A DNA stretch of 64,000 nt from JBBQNY01 sp038255255 (GCA_038255255.1 JBBSLL010000005.1:77131-141130); one strand, 5' to 3'; positions 1-8,717 are shown, counted from the stretch's first letter. Made by a program: numbers and translations. Notes: a model not told the origin generated them from the sequence alone.

Positions 1-276
1 TACGCTGCGCTTCCGTACAACAGCCGGTTGGACCCGACGAGCGGCAATGCCATCGAGGGCTACGACATGCCGTCCGTGCTCATGCTGCTGGGCGAGCCCG
101 GGCTCGCCCTCGACTACGTCGAGAAGCTGGCGGCGGAGCTAGGGGGCACCGCCGACTGGACCGTGATGTATCCGCAGATGGATCCGATCCGCTGCGAGCC
201 GCGCTTCATCGCCGTGGTGAAGAAACTCAAGACCACCGATCCGCATTTCGCCAAAGTCTGCCAAGGCAAGCAGTGA
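1..276 (+). CDS. C-terminal end of a TPR-type protein (partial)
   Basis: The reading frame is open from the first base and ends at TGA 274-276, so only the last 91 codons of a gene beginning before the window are present. The tail contains a CEPRFIAVVKKL stretch followed by a cysteine near the end (AKVC). In general style this resembles the ends of TolB-like/TPR proteins such as those that follow. The next gene begins one base after the stop, which implies one transcript. No domain can be assigned from the fragment alone, so membership of the downstream family is an inference from position and tail style. Confidence 0.55.
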   Translation, partial: YAALPYNSRLDPTSGNAIEGYDMPSVLMLLGEPGLALDYVEKLAAELGGTADWTVMYPQMDPIRCEPRFIAVVKKLKTTDPHFAKVCQGKQ

Positions 277-277
277 C

Positions 278-2134
278 ATGACTTTCCTTTCGGAGCTCAA
301 GCGCCGCAACGTGATCCGCATGGCGGGGCTGTACCTCGTTGGCGCGTGGTTGATCACTCAGGTCGCCGGCACGGTGTTGCCGATGTTCGACGCGCCGGCG
401 TGGCTGCCGCGCAGCGTGGTGGTGCTGCTGGCGATCGGCTTCTTGCCTGCGCTGATTTTCTCGTGGGTGTTCGAGATGACGCCGGACGGCCTCAAGCGCG
501 ATGCGGACGTTTCGTCCGGGCAGTCCATCGCCCCGCAGACCGCCCGGCGCATGGACCGCATGATCATCGCAGTGCTCGCGCTCGCGCTGGGCTTCTTCGC
601 GTTTGATCGACTGGTGCTGGATCCGCAACGCGATGCTGCGCTGGTGGCCACGACGACGAAAACCGTGGAGGCCAAGGCGACGTCCAAGGCGAAGGCAACG
701 GCAACGCCGGTGATCGACCGCAACTCGATTGCGGTGCTGCCCTTCGTCAACATGTCGGGCGACGCCGACAACGCCTATTTCTCCGATGGCATCTCGGAGG
801 AATTGTTGAATGTGCTGGCGAAGGTCGATGGCTTGGGGGTCGCGTCGCGTACCTCATCGTTCGCGTACAAGGGATCGAAGCTCGGCAGCGCGGCGATCGC
901 AGGCGAGCTCAAGGTCGCGCACATCCTGGAAGGCAGCGTGCGCAAGTCGGGCAACCAGGTCCGCATCACCGCGCAGTTGATCGATGCCTCGAACGATCGG
1001 CACCTCTGGTCGGAGACCTTCGACCGCGAGCTGACCGATATTTTTGCGATCCAGGAAGAGATCGCGACGGCCATCGTCGCTGCATTGCGGGTCCGGCTCG
1101 ACGACACCGACACGCCGACCAATGTGTCGGTGCGCGCCGACACCGCGAACATGCAGGCCTACGACTTGTATTTGAAGGCGCGCGAGTTGTTCATCGCACG
1201 CAAGGATCTGCCCGAATCGGTGCGCCTGTTCGAGCGCGCGGTCGAGATGGACCCGACCTTCGCCCGCGGTTGGGAAGGGCTGGCGGCGGTGGCCAGCGTG
1301 ATGCCCAGTTGGGGATTCACCGACCGCGATTATTACGGCATCAGCAACCGCGCCGCTGAGCGCGCCTTGCAACTGGATCCTGCGTTGTCGATGCCGTGGG
1401 CGGCGTTGGCAAACGCGTCGCAAAGCGAATGGCCGGTCGACTACGAGAAACTCCTGCGTCAGTTCGACAAGGCGGTGGCTGCCGACGCGCGCAATGCCTC
1501 CGCCCTGCTGTGGCGCGGCATCGCCTGGGCCCGATTGGGATTTTTCGGCCGGGCCATCGCCGATCTGGATCATTGCCTGCGACTCGAGCCCGGCTACCAC
1601 AACTGCCGTACCCACAGGGCGTTGGCGCTGCTGCTGAGCGGAGACGAGGAAGCCGCGATTGCCGAACTGGACGAGGGCATTGCCAACGGCTCCTTCGAGA
1701 GCCGCTCGGAAAGTTTCATAGCGCCCCTCATGCATCGGGGCAATCACACGGCGGCGCTGCTGCTCATGGATTCCAACGACTTCCCTCCGGCATTGCGCAG
1801 GATCATTTTGGACGCGCTGCGGAGCCCGGGCGGTGCTAAACCTGATGCGAAGACCGTAATCGCCGAGCACTTGCCGACGCCGGACAACCCGACCGTGATA
1901 AAAATCGGCTTGACCCACTTCTACCTCTGGCTCGGGGACTATGAAGGCTTCGCGGATTTCGACGATTCAGCGTCCGCACCCCTCTCGCATTGGGATCGCT
2001 ACCCGGCCACCTTCCGCAATTCGCCCAGCATGAAGCGCAAGATGCGCAACATGGGCATTCCCGCTTACTGGCGGGCACACGGCTTCCCGCCGCAGTGTCG
2101 CCCGGTCGGCAAGGACGACTTCACCTGTGACTGA
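278..2134 (+). CDS. Membrane-anchored TolB-like/TPR protein, paralogue 1
   Basis: This 618-residue protein has a basic start (ELKRRNVIRMAG). Three hydrophobic segments lie at about residues 15-34, 46-66 and 95-113. A TolB-N/FlgO-like domain (COG5616 type) begins at NSIAVLPF (about 149-275) and contains SDGISEELLNVL and LEGSVRKSG. TPR-like helices fill most of the remainder. The tail YWRAHGFPPQC...DFTCD carries two cysteines shared with paralogue 2. Proteins of this group often carry a winged helix or cyclase domain at the N-terminus; here a membrane module takes that place. The substrate or partner is unknown. ATG 278 lies one base after the previous stop. An envelope-associated scaffold role is inference. 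Confidence 0.8.
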   Translation: MTFLSELKRRNVIRMAGLYLVGAWLITQVAGTVLPMFDAPAWLPRSVVVLLAIGFLPALIFSWVFEMTPDGLKRDADVSSGQSIAPQTARRMDRMIIAVLALALGFFAFDRLVLDPQRDAALVATTTKTVEAKATSKAKATATPVIDRNSIAVLPFVNMSGDADNAYFSDGISEELLNVLAKVDGLGVASRTSSFAYKGSKLGSAAIAGELKVAHILEGSVRKSGNQVRITAQLIDASNDRHLWSETFDRELTDIFAIQEEIATAIVAALRVRLDDTDTPTNVSVRADTANMQAYDLYLKARELFIARKDLPESVRLFERAVEMDPTFARGWEGLAAVASVMPSWGFTDRDYYGISNRAAERALQLDPALSMPWAALANASQSEWPVDYEKLLRQFDKAVAADARNASALLWRGIAWARLGFFGRAIADLDHCLRLEPGYHNCRTHRALALLLSGDEEAAIAELDEGIANGSFESRSESFIAPLMHRGNHTAALLLMDSNDFPPALRRIILDALRSPGGAKPDAKTVIAEHLPTPDNPTVIKIGLTHFYLWLGDYEGFADFDDSASAPLSHWDRYPATFRNSPSMKRKMRNMGIPAYWRAHGFPPQCRPVGKDDFTCD

Positions 2135-2176
2135 TACGACCGCTTCTCTTCCAATTTCCCGACCGGGCTGAACCGC

Positions 2177-2962
2177 ATGCTGCTCCGCCGCGTCATCGCA
2201 CACGTCAGGAAACAGGAATGGACCGCGATCGGCATCGATCTGGTCATTGTCGTGGTCGGCGTCGTCATCGGTATCCAGGTGTCGAACTGGAATGAGGCAC
2301 GCGTGACCGAACAGCAGGCCGCGATCTTCACCGCGCACTTGAGGGAAGATCTCCGCGAAGAGGACTGGGGCTACCAGCTCCTGGTCCAGTATCACCTGGA
2401 GGTGCTGGCGAACGCTGAGCGCGCCGTTGCCGCGCTCAGTGGTACGACGCCGTTGGCGGACGAAGCACTGCTGGTGAGCGCGTATCGCGCGACCCAGTAC
2501 CGGCAGAAGCTGCGCCGCCGACCGACCTACGATGAGTTGATTTCCACCGGAACGATCGGGCTGATCAAGGATAAGGCGCTGCGCGACACGGCGATGCGTG
2601 TCTACAACATGCCCACCCTCGGGGACTTGGTCAGGGAGGGTATGCAGTCGCGTTACCGTGAGGCGTTCCGGATGAGCCTCCCCAATCCGGTACAGCGTGC
2701 GCTTGCCAGGAATTGCGGCGACCGGCATACCCAGGTCGGCGATTACCAATCGATCGTCGACTCGCTCGACTACCCGTGCAGTACTGGCCTGCCGGATGCG
2801 ACATTGCGCGAGTCGGTTGCCGCCCTGCGCTCGAACGCCGCGCTTGTGCCACTGCTGCACCTCCGCATCGCGGACCTCGAGACCCGCATGGCGGACCTGA
2901 CCGGCAGCAACAACCGGCAGATCATGCAGGGGCTCCGGGCGATCGCAAAGGACCAGCGATGA
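2177..2962 (+). CDS. Small membrane protein with TM-then-NWNE motif, unknown function
   Basis: This 261-residue protein has an N-terminal basic and aromatic stretch (HVRKQEWTAI), one transmembrane helix at about residues 18-36 rich in V and I (DLVIVVVGVVIGIQV), and then SNWNEAR. The rest is a soluble, probably helical domain. The pattern of one helix followed by NWNE resembles proteins called DUF6090, but I do not assign it firmly. Its TGA overlaps the ATG of the next TolB-like/TPR gene (ATGA 2959-2962), so the two are translationally coupled. That argues it works with the paralogue cluster. The function is not known. Confidence 0.7.
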   Translation: MLLRRVIAHVRKQEWTAIGIDLVIVVVGVVIGIQVSNWNEARVTEQQAAIFTAHLREDLREEDWGYQLLVQYHLEVLANAERAVAALSGTTPLADEALLVSAYRATQYRQKLRRRPTYDELISTGTIGLIKDKALRDTAMRVYNMPTLGDLVREGMQSRYREAFRMSLPNPVQRALARNCGDRHTQVGDYQSIVDSLDYPCSTGLPDATLRESVAALRSNAALVPLLHLRIADLETRMADLTGSNNRQIMQGLRAIAKDQR

Positions 2963-4863
2963 GTTTCCTGAGCGAGCTCAAACGTCGCAATGTGATTCGC
3001 ATGGCGGGGCTCTACCTCGTCGGCGCGTGGCTGATCGTGCAGGTGGCGGAGACGCTGCTGCCGCTCTACGACACGCCGGGCTGGGTGCTCAAAGTGCTGG
3101 TGCTGCTGCTCGCGCTGGGCTTCGTGCCGATGCTGGTGTTCTCGTGGTTGTTCGAGCTGACGCCCGACGGTCTCAAGCGCGATGGCGACGTCGCACCCGG
3201 GGAGTCGATCGCGCCGCATACGGCGCGGCGCATGGATCGCCTGATCGTCGGCGGCCTGCTCGCGGTGGTTGCGCTCGTCGCGGCAGACCGGTTCTGGCCC
3301 AACGATCCGTCGGCGCCCGGCGAAAAGGGGTCAGAGTCAGTTTCCGGAACCGCACAGCCGCAAGCCGCGAAGGTCGACGCGCCGGAAAGTGACTCTGACC
3401 CCCTTTCGCCCCCCGCCTCCACCGCGCCGCCGAACTCCATAGCGGTGCTGCCATTCGTCAACATGAGCGCGGACAAGGACAACGAATACTTTTCGGACGG
3501 CATTTCCGAGGAACTGCTCAACGTACTGGCGAACGTCGAGGGCATGGGCGTCGCGTCGCGCACGTCGTCCTTCGCGTACAAGGGCAAGACCGACCTCGGC
3601 GCGGGTGCCATCGGCCGCGAGCTCAAGGTCGCGCACATCCTCGAAGGCAGCGTGCGCAAGTCGGGCACGCGCGTGCGCATCACCGCGCAGCTCATCGACG
3701 CCGCCAACGACCGGCACCTCTGGTCCGAAACCTTCGATCGCGAACTGACCGACATCTTTGCGATTCAGGACGAGATCGCGAAGGCCATCGTTACCGCGCT
3801 GCGCGGCACCCTCGAGAAAGGCGGTGGGACCGAGGCCGTTGTCGCCGTACGTGCCGATACGGAAAACCTCAAGGCCTACGACCTCTACCTCAAGGCCCGC
3901 GAACTCTTCATCGCGCGGTCCGACCTGCCCGAGTGCATCCGGCTCTTCGAGCAGGTCGTCGAGATGGATCCCGCTTTCGCCCGTGGCTGGGAAGGCCTCG
4001 CCGCCGTCACATCGGTCGCGCCGAGCTGGGGCATTCGCGACCGCGATTACGACGCGATATCGATCAAGGCCGCGAATCGAGCGCTCGAGCTCGATCCTTC
4101 GCTGTCCATGCCATGGGCGGTGCTGTCATTCGTGGAGCAGTACCAGCCCGTGATCGACTGGGACAAGGCACTCGGCCTGGTCGACCGCGCCATCGCCGCG
4201 GATGCAAGGAACGGCACCGCATATCTGTGGCGCGGCATCCACTGGATCAACCTCGGCTTCTTCGAGCGGGCTATCGCCGACCTGGACCGCTGCCTCGCGG
4301 TCGAACCCGGCTACCCGAACTGCGTACGGTGGAAGTCGCTCGCGCTGCATTTCATGGGCCGCGACGACCAGGCGCTGGCGGTGTTCGAGCAGGGCGTGCG
4401 CGACGGCTTCGTCCGCAATCGTGCGGACAGCTTCGTACCCGTGCTGTTGCGGCGCGGCGACCGCGTCGGTGCAGTCCTGTTGCTGCAGTCGATGGGTGCC
4501 GACCCCGAAGCCACGCGTACGCTGCTCGACGCACTCGCGGCACCCGTGCCCGGCAAACCGGATGCGAAAGCGCTGGGAGCCAGCATCCCCGACGATCCTG
4601 CGCACCCGCTGCGCGTGAACATGGGCGACAGCCGCCTGTTGATGTGGCTGGGTGCGTTCGACCAGATGCAGGCTGAGGTCCAGGTCGAACCGGACGAGAT
4701 CGTGGCGTGGGAAACGGTGTGGCCGCAGTTCCGCAACTCGCCCGCGTTCAAGCGCATGCTCGAGCGGGTCAGCGCCCCCGCGTATTGGCGCAAGCGCGGC
4801 TTCCCGCCGCAGTGCCGCGCCGTCGGCGACAAGGACTTCACCTGCGACGCAATCGCGCAATGA
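2959..4863 (+). CDS. Membrane-anchored TolB-like/TPR protein, paralogue 2, carrying a palindromic insertion
   Basis: The protein has 634 residues when started at ATG 2959, which is coupled to the upstream gene. An open frame continues further upstream, but residue 1 at 2959 aligns exactly with paralogue 1 (SELKRRNVIRMAG). The order is the same: three membrane segments, a linker, a TolB-like domain from NSIAVLPF, TPR-like repeats, and the tail FPPQC...DFTCD. Residues about 122-150, between the membrane module and the TolB-like domain, are encoded by an inverted repeat (3321-3408) translated as KGSES...DSDP; paralogue 1 has an unrelated Ala/Lys/Thr-rich linker there. The stop overlaps the start of the MFS gene (ATGA). 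Confidence 0.85.
   Translation: MSFLSELKRRNVIRMAGLYLVGAWLIVQVAETLLPLYDTPGWVLKVLVLLLALGFVPMLVFSWLFELTPDGLKRDGDVAPGESIAPHTARRMDRLIVGGLLAVVALVAADRFWPNDPSAPGEKGSESVSGTAQPQAAKVDAPESDSDPLSPPASTAPPNSIAVLPFVNMSADKDNEYFSDGISEELLNVLANVEGMGVASRTSSFAYKGKTDLGAGAIGRELKVAHILEGSVRKSGTRVRITAQLIDAANDRHLWSETFDRELTDIFAIQDEIAKAIVTALRGTLEKGGGTEAVVAVRADTENLKAYDLYLKARELFIARSDLPECIRLFEQVVEMDPAFARGWEGLAAVTSVAPSWGIRDRDYDAISIKAANRALELDPSLSMPWAVLSFVEQYQPVIDWDKALGLVDRAIAADARNGTAYLWRGIHWINLGFFERAIADLDRCLAVEPGYPNCVRWKSLALHFMGRDDQALAVFEQGVRDGFVRNRADSFVPVLLRRGDRVGAVLLLQSMGADPEATRTLLDALAAPVPGKPDAKALGASIPDDPAHPLRVNMGDSRLLMWLGAFDQMQAEVQVEPDEIVAWETVWPQFRNSPAFKRMLERVSAPAYWRKRGFPPQCRAVGDKDFTCDAIAQ
3321..3408. repeat. Palindromic element inside a coding sequence, copy 1
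   Basis: The 27-base arms 3321-3347 and 3382-3408 are inverted repeats with two mismatches and enclose a 34-base loop. The arm core is GGGGTCAGAGTCA. The distance from the first G of the left core to the last paired C of the right core is 76 bases, the same as in the copy at 5553-5637. The core resembles REP/RAYT-type sequences that I recall from gammaproteobacteria; that link is from memory and untested. The element adds about 29 residues without breaking the frame. Confidence 0.85.
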
Positions 4864-6266
4864 GTGACGCCGCCCATCCGGGCAACGCGGCGTTCGCACG
4901 CCCGACGTTCGTGCGATGGCGCATCCTGGCGCTGCTCGCTGTCGTCAGCTTCGTGTCCTATCTCCTGCGCGGCAATCTCTCGATCGCTGCGCCGAGCATG
5001 ATGGCGGACCTCGGCCTCACTGAAATCCAGTGGGGCTGGGTGATGGCGGCATTCCCACTCGGCTACGCCCTGTTCCAGTTTCCCGGCGGAGTGTGGGGTG
5101 GCCGCGTGGGGCCACGAAAGGCATTGGCACTCATCGCCGTGGCGTGGGGCGTGTTGATCGCAGTGACCAGTGTCGTGCCCGGCGCCGACATGGCGTCAAC
5201 CCCGACGATCCTCGCGGCGCTGATCACGGTGCAGTTTCTCGTGGGCGTCGCGCATGCACCGGTTTTCCCCGTGGTGGCGGCGAGCATCGAGCGCTGGTTT
5301 CCGGTCGGGCGCTGGGCGTTTCCGAATGGATTGACCAGCAGCGGACTGACCATTGGCCTCGCGGTGACGGCCACGGCATTGCCCTGGTTGATCGGCGCGC
5401 AGGGATGGCGCACGTCGTTCCTGCTGATGGCGCCGTTCGGACTCGCGGTGGCAGCGCTGTGGTGGTGGTACTCGCGCGATCGACCAGGGCTGCATCGATC
5501 GACCAACCATGCCGAAGTCGCGCTGATCTCGGCGGGGCGCGATCCGTCCGCAGAAGAGGGGTCAGAGTCATTTTCCGGCGCGGGTGAATCGCTTCGTGCC
5601 GGAAAGCTGGCACCGGAAAATGACTCTGACCCCTTTTGTGACCCCCTTTCGGCGCAACCCGCCTGGTTGCGGGTGCTCAAGAATCGCGACGCGCTGCTCG
5701 TGACACTGAGCTACTCCTGCATGAACTTCGTGTTCTACGTGGTCTTCAGCTGGGGCTTTTACTATCTGGTGAAGGTGCGCGGCTTCAGCGAACAGGATGC
5801 AGGTTTCCTCACCTCCGCACAGTGGCTCGCCGCCGGAGTCGGTGCCGCCCTCGGCGGGTGGGTATGCGACCGGCTGTGCCGGCACCTCGGTCTGCGCTGG
5901 GGTTGCCGCTGGCCAATCGTGGTCGGCTTGCTGGCTTCGGCCGCGCTGCTGCTCGGTGTCGCGCTGCATCCGCGCGCCGAAGTCGCTGCGCTCCTGCTCG
6001 GTCTTTGCTTCTTCTTCAACCAGACTACCGAAGGGCCGTACTGGGCGACCGCGACCGCGGTTGGTGGCCGCCACGCGGGCGCCACCAGCGGACTCATGAA
6101 TACCGGCGCCAACCTCATGGGCTTCGTCAATGCCTTGCTGTTGGCGCTGGTCGCCGACGCGTTCGGATGGCAGACCGCCATTGCCATCGGCGCGGGGTTC
6201 GCGCTCGTCGGTGCCGTGCTGATCCTCCTGGTGCGCGCCGACTGCCAGATCGACCAGTCGGCGTGA
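4860..6266 (+). CDS. MFS transporter (ACS/anion-cation symporter-like) with in-frame palindromic insertion
   Basis: This 468-residue major facilitator protein has about twelve hydrophobic segments. After TM1 it reads RGNLSIAAPSMMADLGL, as in anion/cation symporters, and the loop 2-3 signature is present in modified form (GGRVGPRKA). ATG 4860 overlaps the TGA of the TolB-like/TPR gene, so it is coupled to that cluster. Residues about 232-260, in the large loop between TM6 and TM7, come from a palindromic element translated EGSES...ENDSDP. Loop 6-7 tolerates insertions, so transport need not be lost. The substrate is unknown; organic anions are typical of the family. Confidence 0.8.
   Translation: MSDAAHPGNAAFARPTFVRWRILALLAVVSFVSYLLRGNLSIAAPSMMADLGLTEIQWGWVMAAFPLGYALFQFPGGVWGGRVGPRKALALIAVAWGVLIAVTSVVPGADMASTPTILAALITVQFLVGVAHAPVFPVVAASIERWFPVGRWAFPNGLTSSGLTIGLAVTATALPWLIGAQGWRTSFLLMAPFGLAVAALWWWYSRDRPGLHRSTNHAEVALISAGRDPSAEEGSESFSGAGESLRAGKLAPENDSDPFCDPLSAQPAWLRVLKNRDALLVTLSYSCMNFVFYVVFSWGFYYLVKVRGFSEQDAGFLTSAQWLAAGVGAALGGWVCDRLCRHLGLRWGCRWPIVVGLLASAALLLGVALHPRAEVAALLLGLCFFFNQTTEGPYWATATAVGGRHAGATSGLMNTGANLMGFVNALLLALVADAFGWQTAIAIGAGFALVGAVLILLVRADCQIDQSA
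5553..5637. repeat. Palindromic element inside a coding sequence, copy 2
   Basis: Left arm 5554-5578 and right arm 5613-5637 are inverted repeats (24 of 25 bases) around a 34-base loop. The core GGGGTCAGAGTCA is identical to copy 1, as are the loop length and the 76-base core span. Both copies begin with a GAA codon followed by AAG or GAG and are read in the same frame. The loop sequence differs from copy 1, so only the arms are conserved. Confidence 0.85.
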
Positions 6267-6327
6267 GAGAGAACGGGCCGCGTGCAATCATCGCGTCGTG
6301 GGGCGTTTCCTCGGGGGAGAAACGTAG

Positions 6328-8193
6328 GTGCAACTGATCGCCGAACTCAAACGCCGCAACGTCTTTCGCGTGGGCATCGCGTGGCTCGCGCTGGCGTGGC
6401 TGCTGGCGGCCATGTGTTCGCTGCTGTTTCCCGCACTCGGACTGCCGATCCGCGCGCTGCGCTGGATCATTCTCGTATTGTTGGCCTTGTGGTTGCCTGT
6501 GCTGTGGCTGGCTTGGCGCTACGAGATGACGGCGCACGGACTGCGCGTGGATCGCGGGCCGGATGGCGCGAATCCGCACGGCGCGGTTATCGGCAAGCGC
6601 ATCGACCAGATGACGGTGGTCGTGGTGCTGGCGGCGCTGAGTCTCTCGCTGATGCGCCAGTTCATCACCCAGCATGCTCCGGCATCGCCCGCGCCCGTCG
6701 TCCAGACGATCATCGAACCCGCGCCGCCCGCGCGTCCTCCGGGAGCTGTTGACCCGCATTCCATTGCAGTGCTGCCGTTCGAGAACCTGAGCCCCGCCGC
6801 CGAGGATGCGTGGTTTGCCGAGGGCCTGGCCGAGGAACTGCTCAATGTGCTGGCCGGCATCGAGGGCCTGAAAGTCACCTCGCGAACGTCGTCGTTCGTG
6901 TTCCGCGAAAAGTCCCTCGGGATGCGCGAGATCGCCGCGCAGCTGGGCGTCGCCAACCTGGTCGAAGGCTCGGTGCGCCGGCAAGGCGAGAGCGTGCGCA
7001 TCACCGTGCAGTTGATCGATGCGCGCGAGGATCGCCAGCGCTGGTCGGAAACGTACGACCGCCGGCTGGTCGATATCTTCCGCGTGCAGGAGGAAATCTC
7101 GCAGTCGATCGCCGATGCGCTCGCTACATCGTTGGGCGTTCGCCAGGTCCAGGTGCCGACCGTGACGACGGATCTCGAGGCGTACGAATGGTTCCTGCGC
7201 GGACGCCAGCTCTTCGCACAGCGCGGCGCCAACCTGCCGGCTGCGCGGGACCTGCTTGAACGCGCGGTCGAACGCGACCCGAAGTTCGCCGACGCGTGGG
7301 CGGCGTTGGCGGCTACCTGGTATGTGTGGCGATCGTATTCGCCGGAGCCGGAAGGCATCGACACGCTGTCCGAGTCACTGGCTTCGGCGAAAAGCGCGCT
7401 CGCCATCGAGCCCCGCCACCCGGGCGCGCTTGCGGTGAGTGCACGGCTCGCCGCGGACTCGGGCGATCGCCTGCGGCATGCGGAGTTGATCGACCAGGCG
7501 CTGGCGCTGGAGCCGAACAACGCCAATACGTGGCTTTGGCAGGGCCTTGGATTCTTCGAGGTCGGTCACCTCGAACAGGCGCGCGCGAGCTTCGAGGAAG
7601 CGCGAAGGCTGGATCCGTTGAGCGGGATCGCCGTCGGATGGCTGGGAATCACTACCGCGCTGCAAGGCGATCGCCCCGCGGCGCTGGTGATGCTCGAGCG
7701 CGCGCACGCACTCGGTTGGCGAGGGCCCGCGAGTCGGGCACGCTTCCTCATCGCGCGCCAGGGCGATGACGCCACCGCGACCCACCAGCGGTTCCTCGAC
7801 TGGCTGCACGACGACGAGGGCATGCCAACTGCGCAGCGGGACATTGCGCGATCCCTCGCACCCGCACTCGCTGATGCGGCGCAACTGGAAGCGGCTCGGG
7901 TCAAGCTTCGCGCGGCGGCCGCGGCCACGCCTGCGCTGGAATGGGCGACGCTGCTGCAACTCTTCGGGCAGACCGACGCAGCGGTGGAGATGTCGATGCA
8001 GACTGCACCCGCGGGCACACAGGCGTTGCTTTTCAACGTCTGGTATCCCGAATTCCTCGACTTCCGTGAGCATCCGGGCTTCGTCGAACTTGCGGACCGC
8101 CATGGCCTTGCGGTGTATTGGCGCGAGCACGGTCCGCCCGACTTCTGCGCGCTGCCGACCGCGCAGGTCCCGCACCTCGTGTGCAACCAATGA
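6328..8193 (+). CDS. Membrane-anchored TolB-like/TPR protein, paralogue 3 (divergent)
   Basis: This 621-residue protein uses a GTG start at 6328, chosen because it aligns with the family start (AELKRRNVFR) and follows a GGGGGA ribosome-binding site at 6313-6318. It has three hydrophobic segments, a proline-rich linker (about residues 115-142), and a TolB-like domain beginning HSIAVLPFENLS with EGLAEELLNVL and VEGSVRRQG. TPR-like helices follow. The tail YWREHGPPDFC...VCNQ keeps a degenerate form of the two-cysteine ending of paralogues 1 and 2. The start lies 61 bases after the MFS gene, so it is probably in the same transcript. The function is unknown. Confidence 0.8.
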   Translation: MQLIAELKRRNVFRVGIAWLALAWLLAAMCSLLFPALGLPIRALRWIILVLLALWLPVLWLAWRYEMTAHGLRVDRGPDGANPHGAVIGKRIDQMTVVVVLAALSLSLMRQFITQHAPASPAPVVQTIIEPAPPARPPGAVDPHSIAVLPFENLSPAAEDAWFAEGLAEELLNVLAGIEGLKVTSRTSSFVFREKSLGMREIAAQLGVANLVEGSVRRQGESVRITVQLIDAREDRQRWSETYDRRLVDIFRVQEEISQSIADALATSLGVRQVQVPTVTTDLEAYEWFLRGRQLFAQRGANLPAARDLLERAVERDPKFADAWAALAATWYVWRSYSPEPEGIDTLSESLASAKSALAIEPRHPGALAVSARLAADSGDRLRHAELIDQALALEPNNANTWLWQGLGFFEVGHLEQARASFEEARRLDPLSGIAVGWLGITTALQGDRPAALVMLERAHALGWRGPASRARFLIARQGDDATATHQRFLDWLHDDEGMPTAQRDIARSLAPALADAAQLEAARVKLRAAAAATPALEWATLLQLFGQTDAAVEMSMQTAPAGTQALLFNVWYPEFLDFREHPGFVELADRHGLAVYWREHGPPDFCALPTAQVPHLVCNQ

Positions 8194-8291
8194 CCGAGCG
8201 CAGCGAAGGCGTCGTCGCGCAGCGACCGACCGAGCGCAGCGAAGGCGTCGTCGCCCAGCGACCGACCGAGCGCAGCGAAGGCGTTGTCGCC
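8193..8291 (+). repeat. 36-bp direct tandem repeat, about 2.8 copies
   Basis: Units start at 8193, 8229 and 8265 with the core ACCGAGCGCAGCGAAGGCG. They are contiguous with no spacers. The array overlaps the stop codon of the preceding gene and lies between it and a decayed toxin-antitoxin pair, which suggests a rearrangement-prone junction. Confidence 0.85.
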
Positions 8292-8360
8292 GCGCCCACC
8301 CGGTCTGAAGGCGGGTACACCATATAAAATGCTGGCGGCGAGTATGGAAAATTGCCGATC

Positions 8361-8564
8361 ATGAAAACCGCCCCAAAGATTACCGTTGAGGTCCCGTCGG
8401 ACTTGCTCGCGCAAGCACAGCGCGCCAGCGGGGTCGGAGTCACGCAAACCATCCGCGCCGGACTCAACCTGGTTGCGGCTTCGCGGGCATATGTGGGCCT
8501 GCGGCAACTGCGCGGCAAGGTCCGCTTTGCGAAAGCCGCTGCAGAACTCAAGTCCGACCGGTGA
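8361..8564 (+). CDS. VapB-type antitoxin
   Basis: This 67-residue protein starts KITVEVPSDLLAQAQ, a ribbon-helix-helix DNA-binding segment. It ends in a short helix and the charged ELKSDR tail typical of VapB antitoxins that bind a PIN toxin. ATG 8361 was preferred over an in-frame TTG at 8352 because it begins the conserved domain. Its TGA overlaps a GTG at 8561 that opens the remains of a PIN toxin. With the toxin broken, this is probably an orphan antitoxin. Family assignment is from motif reading only. Confidence 0.65.
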   Translation: MKTAPKITVEVPSDLLAQAQRASGVGVTQTIRAGLNLVAASRAYVGLRQLRGKVRFAKAAAELKSDR

Positions 8565-8683
8565 TCGCTGCCGACACCAGCACTTGGATCGCCTTTCTGC
8601 AAGGCGCAGAGGGCAGCAGTGCGCTTGAAGAGGCAGCCGGGCTCAGATTGAGCGTCGCAATGAGGCGGGACGTCCGGCCGTGA
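8561..8683 (+). pseudogene. Truncated VapC-like PIN toxin remnant
   Basis: A GTG start overlapping the antitoxin stop opens a 40-codon frame that begins IAADTSTWIAFLQG. This matches the first strand and helix of PIN-domain toxins, including the first catalytic Asp (residue 5). PIN toxins run to about 130 residues. Here similarity appears to stop after about residue 28 and the frame closes at TGA 8681-8683, only 35 bases before the next gene. The three other acidic active-site residues are missing, so no toxin activity is expected. Confidence 0.6.
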
Positions 8684-8717
8684 ACGCGCCGCACGCGAAC
8701 GCAGCGATCGTCGCAGC

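Noticed and set aside
8193..8291. Possible CRISPR-like array, because the unit is 36 bases.
   Set aside because: The units are contiguous with no spacers and part of the array overlaps a coding end.
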